The notes under the pieces were generated by a model, which saw only the letters and a list, made by a program, of their open reading frames with translations, was not told the DNA's origin and ran no database searches. Source: Leptolyngbya sp. SIO1E4 (GTDB lineage: Bacteria; Cyanobacteriota; Cyanobacteriia; Phormidesmidales; Phormidesmidaceae). From it: a stretch of DNA of 64,000 nucleotides. Made by a program: the position numbers and the translations under genes. Each line of letters begins with the position of its first letter. Positions within the stretch are counted from its first letter, which is position 1. Shown here in pieces: positions 1 through 6,097 of the stretch. The stretch spans positions 868,001-932,000 of the forward strand of contig JAAHFU020000003.1 in the NCBI GenBank assembly GCA_010672825.2. Reading direction: 5' to 3'.

Positions 1-97
1 TCAATTCACGAGCCGACCAATACTCAACGTCGCCTTCTGAGTGCTTGAGATCTTCAAAAACAGCCTTGGCTTGTTCGGTAATACTAAGATTGCTCAT
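1..97 (-). CDS. DinD/BRO-type phage protein, N-terminal fragment
   Basis: Only the first 32 codons lie in the window; the gene runs off the left edge. It starts with MSNLSITEQAKAVF and contains EYWSAREL, the signature near the N-terminus of DinD/BRO-N-like phage proteins (EYWSAREL followed by a LGY-type stretch). The start codon overlaps the end of the upstream repressor gene by 14 nt, so the two are one leftward operon. Position beside a repressor suggests an antirepressor or damage-response role. This rests on a short motif. Confidence 0.5.
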   Translation of the reverse strand, partial: MSNLSITEQAKAVFEDLKHSEGDVEYWSAREL

Positions 98-377
98 TGT
101 GGTTCACCTCTTGGCCAGGGTTATAGTCGTCATCTTCAATGACGAGCAGATCATCTATGGAAATCTGCTGACCGGTTCGATGCGTCAACCACCGAGAAAG
201 CCTTACTAGGGTTTCCCAATTACCCCGCTCAGTACCCTTACGCATCGTTGTAATGCTCCTGGGATTCATTCCAAGTTCCTTGGCGGCGACTTCGATCGTG
301 ACGCCATCTGGCCAGAAGGAGCTTACATCAAGGGTTACTTTCACTGGGGCGGTTCCTAAAATCATGACCACCTCCAA
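84..377 (-). CDS. Cro/C1-type helix-turn-helix repressor
   Basis: A 97-residue protein. Residues 26-70 form an HTH_XRE-like unit (VAAKELGMNPRSITTMRKG followed by ETLVRLSRWL), ending with an acidic tail. It is transcribed away from the small-gene cassette that begins at 520. The gap between them holds a 15-bp inverted repeat overlapping a sigma70 promoter, which it probably binds. MILGTAPVKV, four codons in, is an alternative start. It differs in sequence from the repressors of the two homologous switch loci at 17,806 and 37,327. Confidence 0.7.
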   Translation of the reverse strand: MEVVMILGTAPVKVTLDVSSFWPDGVTIEVAAKELGMNPRSITTMRKGTERGNWETLVRLSRWLTHRTGQQISIDDLLVIEDDDYNPGQEVNHNEQS

Positions 378-447
378 AATTACAGGCGACTAGTCGGTTA
401 CTCAAGGTAGCCAGACTATCTGACTAGAATGATAACCCAAGATTTTA

Positions 448-490
448 GGTAGTCAACTACTTGACATCTTAAGTAGTTGACTACCATAAT
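448..490 (+). promoter_or_regulatory. cassette promoter with overlapping palindromic operator
   Basis: Arms GGTAGTCAACTACTT (448-462) and AAGTAGTTGACTACC (471-485) form a perfect 15-bp inverted repeat. A TTGACA -35 box (461-466) lies at the inner end of the left arm, and a CATAAT -10 box (485-490) follows 18 bp later at the edge of the right arm. A repressor bound here would block the promoter of the rightward cassette. More TGACTA-like half sites occur at about 390-425. Confidence 0.7.
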
Positions 491-519
491 AAGGCAAGCA
501 AGCAACCCACCTCACTGCT

Positions 520-753
520 ATGAAACTCACCTCTAACAGCCCTATCAATCAGCTTCGCCAAGCGATTTACGAGCGCTGCGGTGTGCTTCATTTCAGTCGG
601 GGTTATCGCTCCAAAAAGCTGCGCCAGGTCTGCCATCTCGCTAATGGCCTTGACCTACGCCGTAAAGCCGATGTGGTTTATCTGGCAGAGCGACTCAGCA
701 TCGTCGATCGCACTGTCATCCACGTTGATTTTGGAGTGCAAGTGGCTGCTTAA
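520..753 (+). CDS. cassette gene 1, small basic protein of unknown function
   Basis: A 77-residue protein not assigned to a family. It is rich in Arg/Lys in the first 50 residues (RGYRSKKLRQVCHL) and ends in a hydrophobic VDRTVIHVDFGVQVAA tail. A nearly identical copy is at 36,963-37,196; cassette copy 2 lacks it. It is the first gene after the regulated promoter, so probably an early phage gene. The basic N-terminus would suit nucleic-acid binding, but no fold is recognised. Confidence 0.6.
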   Translation: MKLTSNSPINQLRQAIYERCGVLHFSRGYRSKKLRQVCHLANGLDLRRKADVVYLAERLSIVDRTVIHVDFGVQVAA

Positions 754-847
754 AGCGGGCATCTACCAACCAAAAGAGGCGCTGCCACTGTCCGACCAAA
801 GACCAGCAACGCCTCCCTGCAAACCCTTCAGCAAAGGATTTGACCTT

Positions 848-1156
848 ATGTTAACCGAAGCTCCACCGATCACCGTCCTTACCCCTGCGACGGCTGCCCC
901 ATCCAGCCAACCCCGGTCGATTCTCACTGACGAGGATTTACTTTTCCTCTATGACCGCAAAGAGCTGCGTTGCCTAGGGGCAAATGACGCCCACTTCGGC
1001 GATCGCCCTCGCTATCCACTAAGCGTCGTCTACATGACGGGCTACCGCGATCGCCTGGAAGACATGGCGAAACGCAATATCCCCACCGGCACTCGGACAA
1101 ATCAACCGATGATCGCTTGGGGCGAAGGCTACCAGACGGTAGCTGAGCATTTCTGA
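848..1156 (+). CDS. cassette gene 2, conserved hypothetical
   Basis: A 102-residue protein starting MLTEAPPITVLTPATAAP. The N-terminal 30 residues are Pro/Thr/Ala-rich and probably disordered. The C-terminal part (LYDRKELRCLGANDAHFGD ... GTRTNQPMIAWGEGYQTV) is strongly conserved in the copies at 18,282 and 36,560. Relative to them it lacks one residue near LLFLYDRK (LLDFLYDRK in the others), an in-frame codon loss. Its TGA overlaps the ATG of the next microprotein. Function unknown. Confidence 0.65.
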   Translation: MLTEAPPITVLTPATAAPSSQPRSILTDEDLLFLYDRKELRCLGANDAHFGDRPRYPLSVVYMTGYRDRLEDMAKRNIPTGTRTNQPMIAWGEGYQTVAEHF

Positions 1157-1224
1157 TGAGTTGGCTGATTCAGGCGATCGCGACGATTACCGCGATCGCC
1201 TTTCTTTTATCGCTTCTGATGTAG
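1156..1224 (+). CDS. 22-residue membrane microprotein
   Basis: The product is MSWLIQAIATITAIAFLLSL followed by LM, almost wholly a hydrophobic helix. The ATG overlaps the stop of cassette gene 2 (TGATG), so translation is probably coupled. The same position in the other two cassettes encodes a 22-residue homologue (MSWLIQAAVVTVAISFLLAS then LM) with the same overlap. Length, start and hydrophobicity are kept despite substitutions, which argues for a real gene. A small phage membrane protein (antiholin-like or a modulator) is a guess. Confidence 0.7.
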   Translation: MSWLIQAIATITAIAFLLSLLM

Positions 1225-1233
1225 AGGACTGAC

Positions 1234-1524
1234 ATGCAAGAACTTTCGATCGCGCTACCCAAGGACGTTCCAACCCCTAAATATCAACTGTTTCAGTGGG
1301 TTCGCTATACCGCTAAACCTAGACCTGCTGAGGGCGTCATCACCGGCATGGGGTATATCAGCCCGGCTGTTGCCCTAGCAGAAGGGTTTGGTACCTGCGG
1401 CTGGCAATACGAGATCCGCCACGAAGCCGGTATCGGTAAGCCCTTAGAAGACCTGGTAGGCAAATGCTTCGAGGCTGAGATTGTTGAAGAATCCAACATC
1501 GAGGGAATGGATGATGACGCATGA
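1234..1524 (+). CDS. cassette gene 4, conserved hypothetical
   Basis: A 96-residue acidic protein with motifs TPKYQLFQWVRYT, GVITGMGYISPAVALAEGFG and a C-terminal IEEx-type acidic tail. The beta-rich N-terminal half (a short barrel with YxLFQxVRY and GxVTGxxYIS) resembles small SH3-like barrels, but no family is assigned. Copies are at 18,681-18,974 and 36,179-36,469. It overlaps the next gene by 11 nt. Confidence 0.65.
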   Translation: MQELSIALPKDVPTPKYQLFQWVRYTAKPRPAEGVITGMGYISPAVALAEGFGTCGWQYEIRHEAGIGKPLEDLVGKCFEAEIVEESNIEGMDDDA

Positions 1525-1702
1525 CGACCTGATCCCCCTCGATATGGCAGCAGGGCTGGAGGTTGGCTACCGAAAGCCCTATCGAGGCTGGGCACTGAAA
1601 CATGAACTCGATGTCAGTCATCCCCTCACCTGGGCAATGTTTCGCCACGAAATGCTCTACATCGCCAGTCTGATGCCCTATTCGTTGTTGGGGGATGACT
1701 AG
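1514..1702 (+). CDS. cassette gene 5, small hypothetical
   Basis: A 62-residue protein starting MTHDDLIPLDMAAGLEVG, with a conserved core YRGWALKHELD and MFRHEMLYIASLMPYSLLG. The start at 1514 is preferred over upstream in-frame codons because all three copies share sequence only from here and the ATG overlaps the previous stop. Copies are at 18,964 and 36,001. Function unknown. Confidence 0.6.
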   Translation: MTHDDLIPLDMAAGLEVGYRKPYRGWALKHELDVSHPLTWAMFRHEMLYIASLMPYSLLGDD

Positions 1703-1704
1703 CG

Positions 1705-2247
1705 ATGGCCACCACGGATCACTACACCCTCAACCGGCTACTAGAGCGCCTCAATAAACTCGAAGCGCGATCGCAACTTGGCTTTGGCCCTGCCCCAGTA
1801 ACCCGCACAATTCATTGCAAACGTCGGGAAGAGTGCCTTTGGTACTTCTGGAATGGCCCAGAAGGAGCAGAACCGATCGCTCATGAAGCCATCACCGGCT
1901 ATGCCCGTGAACTCAGGGTTTCGGCCAGCGAGTACAAAAACAAACCCACCTATCACCTGCAACTGGTGCTGGAGTGTCACAATCGCTCGTTTGTTTTGGA
2001 GGCGGGTGCAACCTCTGTGTTCTCCAAAGGGCTAATCCTGGCCCTGGCAGCGCTGACCCCTGAACAATTGCAATCCCCCATTACGGTCTGCCCTCAAGCC
2101 AGTCAGGACGAAGAAAAGGCATTGTTCTGTCGCCTCTATCAAGGTGCAGAGCTAATCCGAACCGTGTGGCCTAAAGAGGATGAATCCGCCGCGTTTCGGT
2201 TTCTTCTAGAGCGCGCCAAGACCAATGTTGCTGATGCCTGCAGGTGA
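1705..2247 (+). CDS. cassette gene 6, conserved 180-residue protein
   Basis: The largest cassette protein and the best conserved between copies (19,155-19,682 and 35,456-35,998). It begins with a short amphipathic segment (LLERLNKLEARSQLGF). A mixed alpha/beta core follows (TIHCKRREECLWYFWNG, ITGYARELRV, THLQL-type strand), then GATSVFSKGLILALAAL. Alternating strands and an FSKGLLxAL helix would fit a small nucleic-acid-binding fold such as an OB-like ssDNA-binding protein, but this is inference. No catalytic motif is visible. Confidence 0.65.
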   Translation: MATTDHYTLNRLLERLNKLEARSQLGFGPAPVTRTIHCKRREECLWYFWNGPEGAEPIAHEAITGYARELRVSASEYKNKPTYHLQLVLECHNRSFVLEAGATSVFSKGLILALAALTPEQLQSPITVCPQASQDEEKALFCRLYQGAELIRTVWPKEDESAAFRFLLERAKTNVADACR

Positions 2248-2258
2248 GGAGAAAGCCC

Positions 2259-2486
2259 ATGCCTGTTGTGACTTCAGTTTCTCTACAGGCGTGCATCACA
2301 TCTGTGGGGCCGGGACGCTGGCGACTTAGCCTTTGGGAACCGGCTCCTCTCACAGAGCACCGAATTAAACCCTTTCTTTTCAAGGTCAATGTCACCTTCT
2401 GCGATGCGAATGAACTCAGCGCGATCGCTTCCAGTTATGGCCTTGATGCAACCCAATTACTGCAGCCCTGGAGAGGCGAGTTATGA
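2259..2486 (+). CDS. cassette gene 7, small hypothetical
   Basis: A 75-residue protein starting MPVVTSVSLQACITSVGPGR. The ATG at 2259 has AGGAG eight bases upstream; a GTG at 2244 overlapping the previous stop is an alternative. The first half is beta-rich and the second contains CDANELSAIASSYGLDATQL. Copy 3 has a near-identical gene at 35,217; copy 2 carries an unrelated gene in this slot (19,753). Function unknown. Confidence 0.6.
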   Translation: MPVVTSVSLQACITSVGPGRWRLSLWEPAPLTEHRIKPFLFKVNVTFCDANELSAIASSYGLDATQLLQPWRGEL

Positions 2487-2773
2487 ACTATGACACTGCC
2501 CTCGAAGCCTTAGAAAGCCAAGCTGTAGCGCCCGATGAGCTGCAAGACGACATCGATCGCTTGGCTCGTATCCTGGTAGCCCTGATTCGACAGCTGCGCC
2601 CAGATCTGGCCCTTCTCTACGTTGACCATGACGAACCGATGATTGCTGACCTGCTGGCAGAGTTTGGTGAAGACGGGCTGATTGAAGAGTTAGTGGGACA
2701 AGGCCCGGCAATACTTACGGTGAGCAGGCGTAAAGCCCCCGTGTTTCAACCGGGGGATATAAGCGCGGGCTGA
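2483..2773 (+). CDS. cassette gene 8, C-terminus rewritten by IS insertion
   Basis: Homologous to 80-residue proteins at 34,978 and 19,965, which end ...SPAILTT and ...SPATLTT. Here the frame reads GPAILT and then enters the left end of the IS element, adding a foreign tail of about 16 residues (VSRRKAPVFQPG...). The native part is a predicted coiled-coil helix (ALEALESQAVAPDELQDDID), then RQLRPDLALLYVDHDE and LLAEFGEDGLIEELVG. The protein may still work because only the last residue or two changed. Confidence 0.65.
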   Translation: MNYDTALEALESQAVAPDELQDDIDRLARILVALIRQLRPDLALLYVDHDEPMIADLLAEFGEDGLIEELVGQGPAILTVSRRKAPVFQPGDISAG

Positions 2774-2779
2774 ATTGAT

Positions 2780-3184
2780 TCAGTCGTGGTGTGGATCGTT
2801 GATGTAGTTCAGGATTCGCTGAGTACTTATCTTGCCAGTGGTGTCGAATCCATACGAATGTGTCCACAAGCTAGGTAGCTTGCAAAGATGCGGAAACTCC
2901 TGTCTAAGCAGCCTGGACGAACGCCCTTTGAATGCCTTCACGACTTGCGAGATAGAGTGCTTTGGATCGTACTCAACCAGTAAATGAACATGATCCGAGG
3001 CTATCTCCAGAGCCTTAATGAACCAGCCTTTCTCTGCAGCCACATCCTGAAAAATGCTGGCGCAACGGCTTTTCAAGTCCTGGCGCTCGTGAAACACTCG
3101 TTTTCGTCTGCACGGAATCCAGATCAGGTGAACCGTCGCCAATCCGACTGCATGGCGATAATGCCTATACTCTGTTTCACTCAT
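2780..3184 (-). CDS. tnpA: IS200/IS605 Y1 transposase TnpA
   Basis: A 134-residue single-strand transposase. The HUH motif is SDHVHLLVEY near the middle; the candidate nucleophile Tyr is in ILNYIND close to the C-terminus. IPCRRKRVF at the start is typical of the family. The start at 3184 (MSETEYRHYRH) gives the usual Y1 length; an upstream ATG at 3238 would overlap the tnpB start region. It is divergent from tnpB. Confidence 0.88.
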   Translation of the reverse strand: MSETEYRHYRHAVGLATVHLIWIPCRRKRVFHERQDLKSRCASIFQDVAAEKGWFIKALEIASDHVHLLVEYDPKHSISQVVKAFKGRSSRLLRQEFPHLCKLPSLWTHSYGFDTTGKISTQRILNYINDPHHD

Positions 3185-3229
3185 TGTAGATATTGGCGTG
3201 CTGTCTACAGCGTTAGTATAATTGCACTC

Positions 3230-4417
3230 ATGAAGCAAGTTACGACTACGCTCAAACTAAAGTTTCTAGACCTCAATCGGGTCAAAGCTTTAGCGTTTGC
3301 CGATACTGCTGAGGCAGCGACTGAATTGGCCAATGAGCTGGTCAAGTTGCCGCTCAAAGAGCGCAAGCAATTGACCACGGCAAAGGTAGTGACGCCGCTC
3401 AAGTCGGCGCTATCGAATCAGGTGATTCGCATCCTGAGAGGTAGAGCAGGCAAACGTGTGAATGCTTTTAAGCGGTTTTGGCCTGAGGTCAATAATCAAA
3501 ACTGGAAGCTATGCAAGGTAGGTAAGACCTACTCTGTTAGCTTCCCCACGATTCAGGGTGATAAGCGAGTCCCGTTGGAAGTGGCAGATAGCCACTATGC
3601 AGCACAGCTAGACAGTGTTCTAGCTGGCGTTGGGACTCGGGGCACGCTCAAGCTGATGCAGCTCTCTGGTGTCTGGTATGCAGTGCTTTCAATCACTTGG
3701 GATGTTCCCGAAGTGGAGAGTACCGAGCGTATCGGCGTAGACCGGGGACAGAATCGTTTAGCCGTTGCCGTCACTGGAAAGGGTCGAGCTGTCTTCTTCG
3801 ACGGAGCTGAGGTGGTTCACCGTCGCCGCAGATTTCAGCGTCTACGGATGCAGTTGCAGAAGGCGGGCAAGTATCGAGCGGTGAAAAAGTTGGAGCGTCG
3901 GGAACGACGGTGGATGCGTGAGGTGAATCACACCATTAGCCGTCGTATCGTTCGCTTTGCCTACGCAGTGAATGCCGATGTCTGGGTAGAAGATTTGTCG
4001 GGTATTCGGCAAACCTCGAAGCAGCGTCGTAAAAACCGCTCTGACGCAGGAACGTCGCGGCACACCTGGGCCTACTACGACTTAGAGCAGAAGCTTGGCT
4101 ACAAGCTGGCGCTAACTGGTCGGTCAATGCATAAGCGGCCACCCAACTACACATCGAAGACCGATCACCGCAATGGCTTGATAGGCAAGCGTAATGGCCA
4201 TGCATTCACTGGGGCTGATGGCTACCAGTGCGATGCAGACTGGAACGCAGGCTTCAATCTGGCTAAGTGGGATGGGTTTTCGTGCGCCCTGGAGCTAAAA
4301 GAAGCTATGCCTGTAATGGGCTTAGTCGCTTCAGGGCGCGGGGTCTTTGACAGTCCCCTTAACTCCATGAATGCATTTCAGATGCAACAGCTAACGCTGT
4401 TTCCTGAAGTGAGCTAG
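3230..4417 (+). CDS. tnpB: TnpB RNA-guided nuclease, zinc-finger variant
   Basis: A 395-residue protein with RuvC-I GVDRGQNRLAVAV, RuvC-II Glu in VWVEDLSGIR and RuvC-III Asp in CDADWNAGFNLA. In canonical TnpB two CxxC pairs lie between RuvC-II and -III. Here that stretch reads YTSKTDHRNGLIGKRNG...YQCDAD with only one Cys, so the zinc ribbon is lost or replaced. The start at 3230 is 45 nt from the tnpA start. The protein would use a guide RNA from the element's right end. Confidence 0.85.
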   Translation: MKQVTTTLKLKFLDLNRVKALAFADTAEAATELANELVKLPLKERKQLTTAKVVTPLKSALSNQVIRILRGRAGKRVNAFKRFWPEVNNQNWKLCKVGKTYSVSFPTIQGDKRVPLEVADSHYAAQLDSVLAGVGTRGTLKLMQLSGVWYAVLSITWDVPEVESTERIGVDRGQNRLAVAVTGKGRAVFFDGAEVVHRRRRFQRLRMQLQKAGKYRAVKKLERRERRWMREVNHTISRRIVRFAYAVNADVWVEDLSGIRQTSKQRRKNRSDAGTSRHTWAYYDLEQKLGYKLALTGRSMHKRPPNYTSKTDHRNGLIGKRNGHAFTGADGYQCDADWNAGFNLAKWDGFSCALELKEAMPVMGLVASGRGVFDSPLNSMNAFQMQQLTLFPEVS

Positions 4418-4456
4418 ACAGGAGAATCCCCCACCATTTATGCGGGGGAGTGTCAA
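4320..4456 (+). ncRNA. probable TnpB right-end RNA (reRNA)
   Basis: Inferred by position. In IS605-family elements the TnpB guide RNA comes from the end of tnpB and the right end, with the guide in flanking DNA. The right-end hairpin (4428-4448) and the TCAA end lie here, and a guide would start at 4457. The 5' limit is arbitrary. Confidence 0.4.
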
Positions 4457-4914
4457 CTACCTATGTTTTTGGCATGGTCAGGGATGCTGCTCGTAATGTC
4501 AAAAAGGGTAGGGGGTCTATTCAAAAGGATGTGGCCTCAACCGTTCAGTGTGTTGAGGATCAAGTTTGGGTTACTCGTGATGGCGATCGCTTGGTTGTGC
4601 CAGAGGAACCAGAAGTCATTGAGCTTGGCACCTGGCCATCTGATGAATTGCCTCCTGTCTATGTTGAGGTTTGTGGCGTTCGCAATCCCTCAACTCGTGC
4701 TCGCAATGTTCGATATCGTGTGGCTTGTTCCCCTGGATGGCAGATTGAATTCTCGATTATTTGGGATGCTGCAGTTGTCTCAAGGTACGAGATGGAGCAA
4801 GTTGTCTCCCTGGGTGGCACATTAACTGGAATAGCTGATGGTCGAACAGCTGGTTATGGACGGTTCAAATTAGTTGATTGGCAAGTTTGTGATGACCTCA
4901 GCTCAGTCGCTTGA
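4457..4914 (+). pseudogene. RAMP/Cas7-like phage protein, 5'-truncated by IS
   Basis: The frame is open from the IS right end for about 150 codons. It aligns with the intact protein at 20,593-21,171 from that protein's middle onward (AARNVKKGRG here, GAKKHKLGQQ there). Both end in a glycine-rich loop plus GRF: LTGIADGRTAGYGRF here and LQVGVGTWRPRHGRF there. The N-terminal ~80 residues (LHNGR...NPLDP region) are missing, removed at the IS junction. A GTG at 4450 inside the IS end could start a truncated product. The fold call is inference from the loop. Confidence 0.55.
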
Positions 4915-5299
4915 ATCTCTTTATTGGCAAATTAAACATCGCCGCCGCTATGCAGCGCTAAAGCAGCTTCACCCAGGACATTGCAAGCGTCCTCCTGCTT
5001 GGCAATGGCAGCAACTAAGGCAACGAGTTTACGAGCTAGCTGATGGAATATGCCAATCTCCTGAGCAAAGCAGCCCTAAATCGTCTGGGCATTGCTTGGA
5101 CGCAGTTAGTTTAGATGTTGGCCATTGCGACCACATCATCCCGTTATCTAGTGGTGGACATAACCACATCAGCAACCTCCGCTGGCTATGCCCTGTGTGC
5201 CATGCTTGGCGAGAGGGAGAGAGCCACGCTAGCTTACGCAGTTGTTTGATTAAAAAGGGTGTAGTCCCTCATAACAATCAGCCTGCAACTTGGGTTTAG
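4892..5299 (+). CDS. HNH endonuclease
   Basis: A 135-residue protein with the HNH/zinc arrangement GHCDHIIPLSSGGHNHISNL followed by RWLCPVCHAW, giving the His-Asn-His core and CxxC. The N-terminus is basic (IKHRRRYAALKQLHPGHCKR). ATG 4892 overlaps the end of the truncated RAMP-like gene by 23 nt, so they are one transcription unit. In the second locus an HNH gene precedes the RAMP-like gene instead. The 5-nt-periodic array begins five bases after its stop. Phage HNH proteins often assist packaging; a role with the array is possible. Confidence 0.8.
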   Translation: MTSAQSLESLYWQIKHRRRYAALKQLHPGHCKRPPAWQWQQLRQRVYELADGICQSPEQSSPKSSGHCLDAVSLDVGHCDHIIPLSSGGHNHISNLRWLCPVCHAWREGESHASLRSCLIKKGVVPHNNQPATWV

Positions 5300-5304
5300 T
5301 ACGT

Positions 5305-5419
5305 GTCCGGTCGAGACCTGTTCTGGCGACTCCTGTCTTGTTGAGTCGAGTCCGGTCAAGTCTGGCCCTGTCAGGTTAAGTCACGCCCCGTTGAGTCGAG
5401 TCCGGTCAAGTCATGTTTG
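5305..5419 (+). repeat. 5-nt-periodic degenerate array (23 x GTYNN)
   Basis: Twenty-three consecutive pentamers in one register from 5305. Position 1 is G in 22, position 2 is T in 19, position 3 is a pyrimidine in all 23, and positions 4-5 vary. Examples in order from 5340: GTTGA, GTCGA, GTCCG, GTCAA, GTCTG. The block GTTGA-GTCGA-GTCCG-GTCAA occurs twice (5340 and 5390). No CDS fits. It sits between an HNH gene and a hairpin, as does the array at 21,211. Confidence 0.85.
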
Positions 5420-5420
5420 C

Positions 5421-5447
5421 AACCCCACACCTTTTAGGCGTGGGGTT
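5421..5447 (+). terminator. hairpin after pentamer array
   Basis: AACCCCAC (5421-5428) pairs with GTGGGGTT (5440-5447), with a possible inner CCT/AGG stem. The 3' side is followed by GTCATTTATTT, a weak T-rich run. It lies between convergent genes and would end the transcript carrying the array; it may also serve the leftward gene at 5453-6088. Confidence 0.7.
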
Positions 5448-5452
5448 GTCAT

Positions 5453-6088
5453 TTATTTCTCACCAGAATTCCGGTTAATGGCCCCGCGCATGGCCCTGAG
5501 TTTTTTGCGCTCACCCTTGCCCCAATCCTTGAATTCCGCTTCCCTTCTCTGTTTGGGGCTTTTTCTGAGCCAGCAAAGTTCTTCCATCACGGCCAGCATT
5601 TCCGCTGCTGGGCGAGAGGCAGCTATCTCGTAAGCCAGGTCAAGGTTGCCGTTGCAGTGGGTGGCGATCGCTGCAATCAGCGCAACCCGGTCGGTAAGGC
5701 CGCCTTTGCTATCCCCACTGGGATGCCTGGGCTTTGGCGGTTTGTTGAGGGTTTGCAAGGGCGCTTCAACAATGCGATCGCCCTCTATACGGCTGAAGAT
5801 GAGCCAGCTCATCTCACGCGGGGTTATCCAATCAAGGTCGATGCCGTTAAGCGTGAGAATGCGATCGCACAAATATCTGAAACGCTCATCTTGGCGGTAT
5901 AGCTCACCTACCGAGAGAGAGTCTGGGGCTTCACGCGCGATCGCGCGAATTTCCTCGAGGCGTTCCTCAAACTCGAAGATGCCGAGGACAGAACAGCCTG
6001 AAATGATGCGATACCGCCCGCCGCGCGATCTGAATTCCAATTCTCCAGAGCGCAGAAAGCGATAGTCGTAGGCTTCTCGGTTGGACAC
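5453..6088 (-). CDS. phage tail assembly chaperone-like protein
   Basis: A 211-residue protein with a globular N-terminal domain (YDYRFLRSGELEFRSRGG), a helical middle and a basic C-terminus (RKSPKQRREAEFKDWGKGER). It directly follows the major tail protein gene with a 9-nt gap, the usual place of tail assembly chaperones before the tape measure. No slippery site was confirmed, and the tape measure gene is absent: the operon stops here. Assignment is from position and general character. Confidence 0.45.
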   Translation of the reverse strand: MSNREAYDYRFLRSGELEFRSRGGRYRIISGCSVLGIFEFEERLEEIRAIAREAPDSLSVGELYRQDERFRYLCDRILTLNGIDLDWITPREMSWLIFSRIEGDRIVEAPLQTLNKPPKPRHPSGDSKGGLTDRVALIAAIATHCNGNLDLAYEIAASRPAAEMLAVMEELCWLRKSPKQRREAEFKDWGKGERKKLRAMRGAINRNSGEK

Positions 6089-6097
6089 CAGGCGCTC

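Larger units (their letters stand above)
2719..4456 (+). mobile_element. IS200/IS605-family element (tnpA/tnpB)
   Basis: Divergent Y1 transposase and tnpB genes are bounded by imperfect hairpins: CCCCCG...CGGGGG at 2736-2756 on the left, CCCCC...GGGGG at 4428-4448 on the right. The left boundary is set by comparison with cassette copies 2 and 3, which diverge right after CTTACG. TTAC at 2715-2718 matches the target tetranucleotide of IS608-like elements, and the right side ends at TCAA (4453-4456), the IS608-type right cleavage site. It separates cassette gene 8 from a RAMP-like gene whose 5' half is missing, so insertion came with a deletion. Confidence 0.8.

Noticed and set aside
2984-3229. 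Upstream extension of the tnpB frame
   Set aside because: It overlaps the divergent tnpA coding region; homology to TnpB starts at 3230.
5305-5419. Pentamer array as a CRISPR or TIGR-type array
   Set aside because: There is no conserved repeat separated by spacers of 20-40 nt; the only regular feature is the 5-nt period. No Nop-domain or Cas effector is present, apart from the RAMP-like protein.
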